Shown: positions 47,476 to 59,928 of the stretch, piece by piece
How positions within the stretch are numbered: the first letter of the stretch is position 1
Layout of the letters: each line of letters starts with the position of its first letter
Assembly (NCBI GenBank): GCA_027605045.1
Contig: JAQFWX010000003.1
Location: forward strand, 868,001-932,000
DNA: 64,000 nucleotides
Source: Phallus indusiatus
Lineage: Eukaryota > Basidiomycota > Agaricomycetes > Phallales > Phallaceae
Direction: 5' to 3'
Translations under genes and position numbers: made by a program
Notes under the pieces: generated by a model
Database searches by the model: none
Seen by the model: only the letters and a program-made list of their open reading frames with translations
Told to the model about the DNA's origin: nothing

Positions 47476-50300
47476 TCACAGGCCTATCCTGCAGAGACTT
47501 TCCAGCTCAGCGAACATAACGTCGTCTACGTGTGGTTGTAGCATTATAGTCCAAGCGACGTCATCCTGAAAACCAGCCAAGAGACCGATGCCTGACTCCA
47601 TTTGTTTGGAATCTGATTCTCCGAAACCCATCCCAAAAGTAAGGCTGGGGCCCGTGTTTTGAGGTGACTCGAAGACATCCTTTTCATCGTCAATCAGCTT
47701 CAGTGCTTCTATTGCACGTCTGCTACTAACGATAAAATATTGTCGCATATCTGGATGCTGAACGCTGACAAAACGCTTTACCATCCGGAGTACAATCTTC
47801 ACGAAACCTAGAGTTCGGTCCATTTTTATTTTGGTTTTCAAGTGGGGTGGAACAAGGAAGCACATCGAATAGATCGACATGACAACCTTTTCGATGTAGC
47901 TTAGCCAAACATCGTGCATACGTATTGAGATGGCAAAATCCTCGGATGAGACGGGTAATCGATGCACTAGACAAGTGAATAGAGACCACAGCCATGAAGT
48001 ATTTATCCTTGTGCATATCTCCTCCCTGTTTTTATCTGGTTGTGATATCTTGGAGAAGGCATCCAAAGCCAAGTCTACTGTCGGTGGGGTCGAACCGACG
48101 CGGCACTGAGAGCACCGCTCTGCATAACGATAGAAGCCGGTGAACAAAGCTCGCAAGGGTCCATAATGAACGAAGCCAGTAAGGAAAATAGTCTTTTCTG
48201 GACATGCGAGGGATAGGCGGATAATAAGATGCTTGGGGAAATATTTGCCATAATGGTCAATACTTCTTTTCGTACTTTAACCAAATCCGGAAGTGTTAAA
48301 ATTGGAGACGCAGGCTGTACATGGGTTTGGTCTGTTGTCGAGCAGCATGAAATACGCAGTAGAAGGGCGAGAACTTCTGGATCTTGAGTCATGAATCTTT
48401 GATTATCAGGTATGAAAGAGAAGTTCCGGAACAGGTTTAAGATGCAGAATACAATCTGCCTTCGAGAGGGTTTTGATTCCGGAAGATACAACTTCCTCTG
48501 ACTAGTATGCGATGATTGGGGAAATACAGCCAACTCCTGTTCGCGAACAATGTCGACGAGCTCGCGATGTGTTAGAGGATTTGGCACATCTGTCGTGTCT
48601 TCAAGATCACCGAAAGCCTGCTCGCGTAAAAGCTCAAGAAGCTCCGGTAACAGGTCGTCGCATTGATGTAAATTGAAACCTTGATCCGGGGTGGTGCCAC
48701 GCATGATGGAGAGATTGGTAAGCACAGTAAGGGCATAAGTCATTTCGACGGGTAAACGAGAGCGTAACGAGAGAGAAAGACCCTCAATATCGATAGTGCC
48801 CCAGTCTTCGACCCGTCTCTGTGACCGTCGAGAAGATAATTTATTCCATTCGTGTTCAATCATCTCGAGATCACGGCCGCCATACGTATCGATTTCTTTA
48901 CTATATGGGACATACTCTATCTTTCGTCGCATGCGACTTGGATTGGCGGAGGCTACAGGCGAGTGAGGTGTTTGTCGTGATCGCGCGGCGGGGTGAGGAT
49001 CGGTATGTGCATTGGGTATTGAGTTGGTTCCATTGTCACCATGAGCTTCTTCAAAAGATTCTGGGAGCAAAAAGAGAAAAACAAAAAGTTAGTTGGGAGG
49101 ACATGACGACTGCATAGTATACTTCACCTGTTCTTTGGCGAACGCGCTTGGATGCCTCTTCTTCCTGTAACTTGCGTTTTAAATCATTTTCCATATTTGT
49201 GGATGCGGAGAGATTAAGGGATTCCTCTCGCATGTGATCATTTGCGGCTTGGGATGGTTGTTCGTAAGGAAGAGAGGCAGCGCGACCAGTATTATCCAAC
49301 CCTAAAACCATGAAATGATACGTATATCCTGAGAGGAAGAAAAAACGCTTTCATACCATGATTCACTTGGTCAATGGGTTGAGACGACTGTCTAGTAGGA
49401 TCAGGAGGTAACGACGAATAGGACGGACCAGCAGAGGGCGTTGTTTCAGACTGTGGAAACTGCTGCTGCTGCTGACGAGCCATTCTTTGTTGCTGCATGT
49501 TTTTGACATACGCCTCTTCAACAGGGAGGAGTAATACATTTGAATGTTGCGCGAGGGAACGAACAACGACATCATTCATTGCGTCCTCAGGCATTCCGAG
49601 ATGTGATAGCAACATGGCCCAACTGTTATCCCTATTGAGCTTTTTTGAAAATGATTTGAAAGGAAGGTCAGTCTAGGTTATTTTTAGATTCCAGCTGCGT
49701 ACCTTACTGTGTCCACCGTTAGCCATGACGAGATGCCATAGTTTGAAAAGATCCACGTCTTTGCCATTGAGCTTGAATCCACCAGGTTCTGAACTAGGTT
49801 CAAGAGAACCCCAGCGGGACTGCATAGGATCGAAGGGCGCCTGAATACCCGTTACAAAAGGGGGGAGAGGGGTTCCCCTTGCATTCATAACGTTAGTTAG
49901 GAATCTGTAGAACTCATCGCGACGGGAACGGGTAACCTGGGCAGGATTGGGAAAGTTCCTTTGTTGATGAGCAAGAGAATCGAGACTTGACATGGATTTA
50001 CGGAGAAGAATAAGAATACACACGGGGAGAGGAAGTTGTGATAAGTAAGTGGGAAGAGACGAGGCAAATTAAAACATACGATTCTGATGGGGCAACACTC
50101 GCTGAGCTTTGACGTGGGCCAAAAATTGTTTCCGAAGTTCCCCCGGACTGGCTTGTTCGTCTTAATTGGGATGTTGCGTTTAAAGCTGCCATTTGCTTTG
50201 CCGCACTAGTGGGGTCCAACGAGAAATATGCCGGGGTAGAACCGGATTGTGTCCGTGATGATTCGTCGATGTGGCCTCTGCCGTGCACTCGAGTGAGCAT
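47476..50300 (-). CDS. SWI1: SWI/SNF chromatin-remodelling subunit Swi1 (ARID protein)
   Basis: DNA-binding subunit of the SWI/SNF complex. ARID domain near the N-terminus: RRDEFYRFLTNVMNARG, NGKDVDLFKLWHLVMANGG and NRDNSWAMLLSHLGM. A Gln-rich stretch follows (QQQRMARQQQQQF), then a disordered region and a basic segment (LKRKLQEEEASKR). The C-terminal BAF250/Swi1 helical region (LSLSLRSRLPVEMTYALTVL, QDPEVLALLLRI, FVKIVLRMVKRF) closes the protein. A frame break lies at 48086-48089: SAASVRP is followed by TVDLALDAFSKISQ one base over, at a run of Cs on the coding strand. About 860 residues after repair. Start MLTRVHGRGHIDES. Confidence 0.88.
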
Positions 50301-50561
50301 TGTGGTCGAGGACGTTGTCGTTAGCAAGCTAAACCGCACACTTACAGCAGAGACATGTTATTATCACCAGCATTCACCAGCGTTCACTGGCGCGTTCGTC
50401 TCCGTGCACGAAAACTTTGGCGAGAGAGCGTTGGCGTCGTGCACAGTCAAAGCGTGGGAAGCTTCGTAGCTTTAGCTATTCCGTAAGCATGATTGGGCGC
50501 TTCTGTGCACTTCTCTCTCGCACCCGGACTGGCGGCATACTGCTTGCTGTTGTAGTAGCAG

Positions 50562-51384
50562 ATGATACACTCGGTCCTAATTTGTACTGTATGAGACATT
50601 CAATTGACGGTACTCAATCACTCACCATAATACCTTTTTTAGTCAATAATGCTGGTCTACCTCGACTGACAAAGTTTTATACGTCCTTCCCGCATGTCTC
50701 CTCGCAACACTTACTTCGCAAAATCTTCTCTCTTATATCGTCTCGTCCTGCGGGTCTATGCAATTTCTTAGATGCACCAGATCTCATTGAGATGCTAGGA
50801 AAGGATGGCGAGACAGTCAGAGTTGTATACCGGAACTATGCGACACTCTACTTCGTCTTTGTGGTAGATGGCGCCGAAAGCGAGTTGGGAATTTTAGATC
50901 TCATTCAGGTTTGGCTTTTCACTGTGCTCCTTGCCTTCCTTTCTATTCTGACCCCAAAATCAGGTTTTTGTGGAAGCACTCGACCGTACATTTGAAAATG
51001 TGTGCGAGTTGGATTTGGTTTTCCATTTCGATGAAGTAGGAGCAGGACTTTTTTCTGAGCATATATATATAATGATAGCCTGTTCACTACTTTCCCAGGT
51101 TCATCATATCCTGAGCGAGGTTGTTCAGGGAGGTCTTGTTCTTGATACGAATGTCGAAGAAATTGCATCTGCAGGTCAGTATAGCGAAACTGCTCTTAGC
51201 TCATCTCCTGATTCAAACAATCTTCCCTATATCGGTAGTTCTTGACAAAGCTCAGGCTAGAAAGGCATCACATTCAGCAGCCAATCCGCTATCGTTGGGT
51301 GGTGTCGCGGGTTCGCGAAGCCAACCTTTGCAAACACCGCTTGGCTGGCTCACGGAGAGGATCACAGGGGTCGGTGCTCGATAA
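50562..51384 (+). CDS. APS3: AP-3 complex subunit sigma
   Basis: Small subunit of the AP-3 adaptor in Golgi-to-vacuole traffic. First exon MIHSVLIF joins across an intron (GTACTG ... TTTTAG) to NNAGLPRLTKFY, matching the family start. Further: LCNFLDAPDLIEM, VVYRNYATLYFVFVVDGAES, LDLIQVFVEALDRTFENV, ELDLVFHFDE, VHHILSEVVQGGLVLDTNVE and ASAVLDKAQARK. A short C-terminal extension ends TERITGVGAR. Five exons. A longer open frame upstream of the start in the same phase is coincidental: using it would lose the conserved MIHSVLIF. About 195 residues. Confidence 0.93.
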
Positions 51385-51709
51385 CATGTTTGCGTCCTAG
51401 GCGTTATTTGCTTGACCGATGGAGCATTATCTGGGAGTCTTGTTCCGGCCTAGTTTTCCATAGTCTATGTGAATCATAGCGTGTACATACTTTAAGGACT
51501 CGGTAAAACCCGACGTCAGCAGTCGATGACGTCATGTTGTGATCATACCTCGAGCTCAGAATGCATCATCACCCATGATTCACGACCCGTCCATGACTGT
51601 CGAAATTGGAATTTTCTCAAACCAAATCCTCCGGCTCAGGGGCAAATAAGGTTTGGTAAATTTGTCATTTTTTTATTTCGTTTTTTTTTTTGTTTTCGTT
51701 CGACTCTGT
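51385..51709. other. Spacer between AP-3 sigma and OGT genes
   Basis: About 325 bases between tandem genes. The last part has a long T-run (51668-51691) just before the OGT start, likely the leader. Nothing else recognised. Confidence 0.5.
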
Positions 51710-54700
51710 ATGTCTGATGGTCACTCTTCACGTCGGAGTCGCAGTTATTCTCCCGTCGCAAAGCGAAAGGCTAAGCGTCTACGTTTAGATCCATCGCCAT
51801 CTTCCTCTCTCGAAAGCATGAATTCCGAAAGAACCACGTCCCGGGAGGCTTCGGGCAGTCGTTTGCCTGCTGTAAGTAATGTCCTCTCAACTACGGTGGG
51901 CTACCAACAGTCTCCTACGACATCAGCACCCGCTTGGTCAATTGACCTTGGCCCTACAGGGTTTCACCATCTCATTCCTGGTGCTAGTAGCTCGTCAGGT
52001 TTAGCCGAACAACCTAGGTTCAATCCCATCTTAACGACTCTTCCGTCACCGTCAAACGACATATCTAGTACTGTGTCGGGGCAACGGTCCATTACCACGT
52101 GTCTTCCTCTCTCTCATTTTCCTTCTTCTACTTCCATTGCACCAGATACTTCAGCTGCGACCCATCATTCATTCACAACACCGCTCCAGTTTCCTACTCA
52201 GCCTGTTAGAGTTCCGTCATTAACCACTAGTATCCATAATCAATCACAATATATTGAGCAACCTATACCCCCCTTGTCCTCGCAGAGTAATCCTGCTGTC
52301 AGACATCATACTACATATTCATCTCAGCAGGACTCCTCTGCTTCCACCCCAATCCCAAGTCCGAATGCCCCCAACCCCGGAGAAGGCACAACGTCTCCCG
52401 CTAGGTCTGTTTTTGCGAGTGATTTTGCGCGAGATGCTCTTCTGTCACATGCCTATCGTCTTTGCAATCTGATCATATCTCCTGGCCTATCCCCTATGCC
52501 CAACCGTAACTCTGAAAACGAAACCTTACCTTTTGCAAATCATGCTTATACTATGGAACTACTGCCGATCCTTCGGTTTCTTAAAGAACATCATCCTATT
52601 CACATTCCTGTTATTCTCCTCTTGGGCTGTGTCCTGCACTCGGCCGGAGATTATAATGGGTGTATAGAAGTTAACCTGGAAATTCTACAACTAGATCCAA
52701 ATTACGTAGGGGAATTTGTTGGATTTTGAAGCTATAGCACTACGATTTATACGTATTATTGTGTTCCAGGTTGAAGCAATGTCTAACATCGGAACTGCTT
52801 TATTCAGTATGGGCCGGCCGCAGGAAGCGGAAGCATGGTGGTGGAAGGCTATCCGAACACGGCCATTATTCTGGGATGCAACTGTGCGTCGCTAACATGT
52901 CTTTTTTTTCTGGCTACTCTGCATTGCAAGCTGATCCTTTTGATTTCTCGTGCCAAAGGATAACATATTGAGTGTTCTCTGTAACCCCGTCGCTCATCCC
53001 GGCACCGAGCCCCCTCGATACCAAGATGCGGCCCGCGTTTGTGAATTCATTGAATCACATGTTCTGAACGATAATGGCGAATTATTGGTCGACGTTCCTC
53101 TTTCTCAAAAGCACCGTATTCAAAGTCTGCTATATACGCATGGGAATTTGGTTCTCGCCCATGGATCTAGCTCGGCTCCAAATGCTGCTGTTTCCCTTTT
53201 TTTACAGGGACTTGATCTTGTTATGCGGTCTTCTGATGTCACAGGGAAAGCTTCATCATATACATCTATTGATGTCATAATTGCCGTCTGTGTGGCGGGT
53301 CTTTTATCAGGTGGAAGTCCTGATAACCATCTGGCATCGGAAGTTGCACGAGCTCTAGGAATATCGAGTCTTTCTAGATCCTATGGAGAATTACTAGCAC
53401 CACAATTCAACGTTCTCCAAGCCGTCTGTAACGCCGGTCCAAGACTGATTGAAGTTTTACTTCGGATGGGCGGTGGGAGTCTTCCAATGACGCTTTTGTT
53501 GCCTGAGCAAGCGTCATGTTTGCCTTCGCTACTTTTCCCATCCCATTTAGGAAATCTTCCTGGTCTCGTCAAAAATTCAGGCTCCTCAAATCACTTGGAT
53601 GCCTCTCCCGCGCATGGAATGACGTCGACTATCTTGCTAAGCTTAGCGAGAATATTTCAGTCAGATTCTAACATCAGTCAACCATCATTGACAGCTAAAG
53701 GTATAGCAGTTCAAGGCGGCACTTCCCTGGTGCTACTTCTCTACTATTTAGCCGTCGCTATTCATCCTTCACCTGCTATATGCAATAACATGGGGATTAT
53801 CCTGTCGACCATTCCGTTGTCTATAGTGCGGGAAGACAACGGAAGTGAAAGCGTCAGTGGACAGCACATCGCGAAGGCCTATTATACCAAAGGCCTCGCT
53901 CAAGATGGCGCTCATCCCCATTTATTGACTAACCTGGGGTCGTTATTGAAAGATCAGGGCAAAATAGAGGAAGCAATTCGGTAACTTCAGGCCAGATAAG
54001 ATTATCAGCCAATAATGTGTTGACCATCTTTCTCAGGACTTATGCTCAAGTTCTGCAGTTAAAACCAGATTTTGATGTGGCATTAGCCAATATGGGTAAT
54101 GTTATCAAAGATCTTGTCAGTTTCCCCCTCTATAAATAAGAGATCATACTGATACTGACCCTTTCTGTTTTCAAAGGGAAGGCCGCATGAAGCGATTGCG
54201 TTTTATCAACGCGCATTAGAAGCTAATCCCAATTTTCAAGAAGCCATATGCGGATTAGCCGGCGCTCAAGCAGCGATATGCGACTGGCGAGGCCGAGGAG
54301 GCACTTCAGGAGATCTTCAATTAGATGATCAGGGACAACTCTCCAACTCTCCCCAAGAAGGATGGATAAACAAAGTCGTTAAAATATGCGATCAGCAACT
54401 ACTGGCGGGATATTCTTATGGTATCGGTGTCATGCAGTCTCATAGCACCTTGAAGCAATGGCTAGGAACCTTAGAAACTGCTTATGGTCGACCATTCTGC
54501 CGATCGCAGAAGAAACGATGGACCAAATTGCTGCAACGTTTTTTCACCTCCTTCGACCGATTAGAGAAAAGAGTGAACGAAGGCGGTATGATTATCAGAC
54601 TTGTTGAATTTATTATTTGTGTAACACAACGACGGTGGTATATTGAGGTATACGGCCAGCGAGAGTATACCAGGAATGGACCTGAAGCCATACCCATTTG

Positions 54701-57004
54701 CCGTCGTATGCACGAGTTTGAGCTGCAAAAGTACAAACGTCCCAAGATTTCCGCGATGGGTCCACCTCCCGTCCCATCGATACTACCGTTCCATACGGTA
54801 AGACAGGACCTGCATTCTTGTGGCCATACCGCTAAACTAAAGATTCTCTTTAGTTTACATATCCACTTTCTTCACGTTCCATTCGTCTGGTATCTCACCG
54901 CAATGCTCTCCGAATATCATACACAACCCAAACACAATCTTGGTTACCTTTGCACGTGTACCCACCCCCAGCACCATTGAGAGATAAATTAAAGATTGGA
55001 TATGTTTCCAGTGATTTAAAGTAAATTCTGAAGTATTGTCGAAGCTCTTCCAACGTTTACGCGATTTCAGCAATCATCCTCTGGCACACTTAATGCAATC
55101 CGTCTTCGGGTTTCATGACAGGGATAAATTCGAAATACATGTTTATGCCACTTCATCTTCCGATGGTTCTGAATATCGACGGAAGATTGAGACGGAATCT
55201 CAACATTTCTTGGATGTCTCCCACTGGTCTACCAAAAGTATCATCGAGAGGATTGTCGCGGATGGCATACACATATGTGAGTTAGTACTACCTCGACACT
55301 ACCCGATTTATTATCTTCAAATGAATCATATATGCAGTAATAAACCTTGGAGGATATACCAAAGGGGCTCGGAATGATATTTTTGCTGCCCGGCCTGCTC
55401 CAGTTCAGCTACAGCTGATGGGATTTGCCGGTACCTTGGCTGCTGGTAAGTTCAGATTTCCCATACTGAGGCTAGAGATATTTTTGAGTTGACAATGTCT
55501 CCGGCAGGATGGTGTGATTATCTAGTGACTGATGTTATCTCGACTCCGCCGGACACCTGTGCGTGGGAGCGCTGGCGAAAGCAAAAGGAGCAAGAGGAAG
55601 CATATCGTAAGCGCAGTATGCAATCTGTCTATATGTAGAAAAAATACCTTCAGCCATTTTATCTGTATTTTAGGTGGAGGAAGATCAGTGTCCCCAGAAA
55701 CCAATGCAGACAGTAATCTTGACCCGGAGAGTTCGTCCGATGAGTGGATGTATACAGAACACATGATTTATATGCCGGTTTGTTTCTTCTCGCATAATCT
55801 ATCAGTCTCTTCGTCTTTTATATACCCATTTAGCATACTTTCTTTGTTACGGATCACAAGCAATCCTCAAACCCCAAGTCCATTTCCGCAGCGAACCTAA
55901 CTTCGGAAGGCATATGGAAGGAAGAAGAGAATGCGAGGGCTCAATTGCGAAAAGAAATCTTCCCTGATTTATCATCGTATGCTTTCCATATTCTATCAGT
56001 AACTGATTGATTAAGTTGATTTTGAAGGGAAACCTTCATTTTTGCCAATTTTAATCAGGTACGTCGCAGTTGTCAAACGTTTGCTATTGCAGGCCATTCA
56101 TCACCTTCTCTAGTTATACAAGGTATAAATATTTTCTCTGATAATTCCTTAGGATTTGATTTATGTTCAAAAGATAGATCCAACTATTTTTGCCGTGTGG
56201 ATCAAGATACTACAACTAGTTCCCAATAGTGTTCTTTGGCTACTACGGTTTCCTTCCGCGGGGGAAGAACACTTGAAAAGAACAGCAACCATATGGGCAG
56301 ACTCAGAAATAGCTTCTCGCTTACTTTTTACTGATGTTGTCCCAAAGGAAGAACATTTACGACGCATTCGAATAGCAGATCTGGTGCTAGATACTGTCGA
56401 GGTAAGTGAGATAACTAAGAAAGTCCATTTTCCTGAGTTTTCGTCTAGTGCAACGCTCACACTATTGCCACGGAGTAAGTTGACATCCCGTCGTTTAACT
56501 AAATTTGACCAAAGTAGTGTCTTATGGGCAGGAACACCTATCATCACATGGCCCAAATACCAGGCAAAAATGTGTTCTCGTGTAGCAACGAGTATAGCTA
56601 TGGCAACCAACATGGGGGAAAAAATGGTTGTTCATAGCATTCAAGAGTACGAAGATAGAGCGATATATTATGCTCGGAGTGTCCATTGGCGTCAGGAAGG
56701 CGCCGAAGGTCGAAGACCAGCCGGAGAATTAATTGACCTACGCAAAGAGTTGTTCTTAGGTCGAGAACAAGCGCCTCTGTTTGATACTTTACAATGGACG
56801 CGGCATTTAGAAAAGGGCATTGCTGAAGCTTGGAGGCGATGGGTGGCTGGAACCTGCTTTGGTGAGTGTGGATATAGCATAGAGGAGGTGGAGATCATTG
56901 ACGCGACAAAAGAAATTTCTGACGAATGGGAAAAATCTGATGGCCCGGAAAAAAGCAGTGGCTCCATCTGGGTCAAAGACTTGGATGATGATGTATCTTG
57001 CTAG
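51710..57004 (+). CDS. OGT: UDP-GlcNAc: peptide O-GlcNAc transferase (OGT), TPR type
   Basis: Nucleocytoplasmic transferase that adds GlcNAc to Ser/Thr. The N-terminus is Ser-rich and disordered (SRSYSPVAKRKAKRLR). TPR units follow: GDYNGCIEVNLEILQLDPNY, EAMSNIGTALFSMGRPQEAE, PHLLTNLGSLLKDQGKIEEA and VALANMGNVIKDLGRPHEAI. The two catalytic lobes (GT41) show LKIGYVSSDLNNHPLAHLMQ, ILINLGGYTKGARND, PVQLQLMGFAGTLAA, VPNSVLWLLRFPSAGEEHL, ADLVLDTVECNAHTIATDSV, LWAGTPIITWPKYQAKMCSR and a C-terminal cap. About 1,300 residues and at least 15 exons; the last lobe needs two short introns (56402-56448 and 56475-56517) removed. In animals OGT is essential; yeast lacks it. Confidence 0.93.
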
Positions 57005-57134
57005 TACCCGTGAAGCTCATCATGATGCTCATTCATTGCCCTTTTCATGGAAATTGACAGCGTTATTTCAAAAGCTGGTCGTTTATTCGATAGCAAAGGG
57101 TGTCAACAAATACATGCCGTTACAACTTCGACTA

Positions 57135-57777
57135 CTACTGTTGCTGCGGATTCACAATAGGGGTTTGGGCGGAACGAGACGGTGGTGGAGGAGGTCGAGC
57201 TTCAACATCGTCGTCGAGCGTCTGATACCCGCCGTGAGTATTAGTAGTGAAGCCTCCGGGCATAGACCAGACTGTAGTGAAAATAAGACGGGTTGGTAAC
57301 GGAGAAAAGGAAGAGTTAAAACGCGCCTGTTTCACCCGTGAAACCAATTGGGCTGGCGCCCCGATGAGCAGCAAAGAAAGTAGGAATCTGTTAAAAAGTA
57401 TTAGATCTGAGATTAAAGGGAGAGACAACGAGCGAAATTCCGCGCACTTTGAGAATCAAAATCAGAATTGACAGAGCCCTAACGAGGCCGTGTTGAGAAT
57501 TTTTGATAAGCCAGATGAAATCCAGGAGCACTGAGAGGAGCAATAAGGCCGAGAAAAGCTTTGCTGACTGTCCGACCTCGCTTCGTTCTTGGGTATATAC
57601 TCCGAAGAGGAAGAGAGCGAAATTGTAAGGAGGGGATGTAAATGGCGCGACGACAAGAGAAAGAGCCTGAATAACACCAGCGCGTTAATTGAAGCTCTTT
57701 GGGAAGAAATGAAACATCATAACCGTCTCCAATGCTAAAAGAGCGTTTGCATCCAGATTTTGCACATAGTCTGTCAT
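57135..57777 (-). CDS. Small multi-pass membrane protein (AGTRAP-like)
   Basis: Three to four hydrophobic segments: ALSLVVAPFTSPPYNFALFL, LFSALLLLSVLLDFIWLI and ALSILILILKIPTFFA. The tail has VWSMPGGFTTNTHGGYQTLD and a Pro-rich end (RPPPPPSRS). This matches small fungal proteins related to the angiotensin-receptor-associated family, but the function is unknown. Four exons: MTDYVQNLDANALLALET, the membrane part, the loop and the tail. About 155 residues. The start is 49 bases from lipoyl synthase on the opposite strand. Confidence 0.72.
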
Positions 57778-57826
57778 GTTCGTTTGAGAGGCTTCCTGCG
57801 ATTTGTCAGCAGTGGCGCTAAAATAA

Positions 57827-59344
57827 ATGTATCATTCCCCACAAGCACTACGACTTGGTGTCTGCAGAGCAGTTCGCGGATTGGCGACTAGTTCGAAGGG
57901 TGATTTCACGAAGGCATTGTCGAACGGTCCCTCCTTAAACGACTTCATTCGAGGTGATGTCGAGGATACAGTCATTCTGGGGAATACGTCGCAGTAAGTT
58001 TCCTTGGCATATTTCTTACCATCAATGGCTTTTTATCTTTCAACTCGCAGACCACGTTTGCCGTCCTATTTAAAGACGAGTATACCTACCGGGTCATCTT
58101 TCAACAAGATCAAAAAGGATCTGCGGGGTCTGGGGCTGCATACGGTGTGCGAAGAAGCTCGTTGCCCAAACATTGGTGAATGTTGGGGCGGTGGATCGGA
58201 TACTGGACTTTCAAGTGGGGACCAAGCTGCGAAGCGTAAAGCAACCGCAACCATCATGGTTTGTTGATATGTCTTTCAATTTTCTCGAGTCTCCATTCAT
58301 TATTTTCTACTAGTTGATGGGCGATACATGTACAAGAGGATGTCGTTTTTGCTCTGTCAAGACTTCTCGGACACCGCTGCCACTGGACCCCCATGAACCA
58401 GAAAATACAGCTGAAGCTATCAAACGATGGGGTCTTGGGTACATAGTCTTGACAAGTGTGGATAGAGATGGTATGAGTCATGTTCGCAAATGTCTCGCAG
58501 AAGACTCAACTTACAATGTTAGACCTTCCTGATGGCGGTGCCTCACACTTTGCCGAAACAATCATTAAGATAAAGCAGAAGTGAGTTTTAGACCGACCTG
58601 AAAGTATAGACGCTAATTATCATGTTAGAGCGCCTGAGACAAATGTGGAAGCTCTTACGTCTGATTATGCCGGGAATCTCGATTCCGTATCGCTTGTAGC
58701 ACGATCTGGCTTAGACGTCTACGCTCACAACATTGAAACTGTCGAACGACTCACGCCGTTTGTACGTGACCGAAGGGCTAATTTTAGGTTGGTCTCTTGT
58801 TGCTTGATCCTCCGGATTGGATGCCGATATCATCTTGTTAAGACAATCCCTTTCCGTTCTCCGTCACGCTAAATCTGAAGGAGTTAGTATAACTAAGACA
58901 AGCATTATGCTGGGTTTAGGCGAAGAAGATAGCGAGATAATGCACGCTTTGGAAGGTTTGATGTCCCTTTTGACGTCTTTTTTTTGGCTCCTAACAATTA
59001 TAACACAGAATTGCGAAAGAACGACGTGGACGTCGTAACATTTGGTCAGTATATGCGACCCACTAAACGCCATATGAAGGTTGTGCGATACGTTCCGCCG
59101 GGGGAGTTTGATCGTTGGCGTGATGTCGCAGAAAGAATGGGATTCTTATACGTAGCGAGCGGACCCCTTGTCAGGAGCAGCTATAAGGTTAGTCCGCTGT
59201 TTTTCACTCATTAGCGCAGTTTTGTCAAATTTTCAGGCGGGCGAATTTTTCATTGATAATGTTCTCCGTGGAAAGGGCTCACGAAGCCGGAATGGCCAAT
59301 TGGTGGCGGAACAGTCTTCATCCATTCTCAACACACATACATAG
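57827..59344 (+). CDS. LIP5: Lipoyl synthase, mitochondrial
   Basis: Radical SAM enzyme inserting sulfur into octanoyl chains in mitochondria. Two Fe-S motifs are intact: the auxiliary cluster [12 protein letters not shown] and the radical [11 protein letters not shown]. Further landmarks are [75 protein letters not shown] and [20 protein letters not shown]. The start [20 protein letters not shown] is a plausible presequence. Eight exons, all in frame. About 370 residues; it ends SSSILNTHT. The 50-base spacer to the divergent membrane-protein gene is a likely shared promoter. Confidence 0.96.
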
Positions 59345-59928
59345 TAACGTTGCTCTTCACACACACATACATATACAATAAGACCATGCGACGACTTTTA
59401 ACAATTGACGGGGGCTACTGATATGATTTCGTATATTATCGTCTGTGCAAATACCTTTACAAATACCCGTCAAAATAAGATTTCATTAACATATGCACGC
59501 CACCGACATGGTACGCGTTGGGTCCGGTCTTGGTCCGGTCTGAGAGCCGTATCAAAATTGATCCTTTATGTTATGAAAGGTTCAGTGAATAGGATTGCAA
59601 AGATATAATTTCGAGGCTTAAGAGGCTGAAGGAAAGAAGATATTCGGAAATTGTGCGGCGTGCATAGTTTCTTGAAGGAGAACATAAGTCTTGAAGCTTG
59701 AAGTTCCGTCCGTTTCGAAACACCTAGAGTCAGAGTATCCGCAAAGGACATGGTGCTATCCCCGATAAAATTTTCCCGATGTCAGCAAACAATGGTAGTC
59801 GTCATTGTGATGATGATAGTTCGGATTGCCCATGGCCTATAGGGTTTCTCTTTTTCGGTTTTCAGTCTAGCTGTTCGATACAACCAGGTATGGAATTAAT
59901 TATAATTAATATTTGAGTATCTGAATCA
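59345..59928. other. Convergent spacer between lipoyl synthase and IMA1
   Basis: About 580 bases between two 3' ends. It should hold both 3' untranslated regions. A near-duplicated 10-11 base piece (GGTCCGGTCT) lies at about 59520-59541. No coding signal. Confidence 0.55.

Noticed and set aside
672..50300. Programmed ribosomal frameshifting as the cause of the frame breaks
   Set aside because: No shared slippery heptamer or downstream structure is apparent, signs are mostly a lost base, and the affected genes are unrelated housekeeping genes.
59516..59541. Near-duplicate GGTCCGGTCT pair as a regulatory repeat
   Set aside because: Only two imperfect copies in a convergent 3' spacer; no further support.
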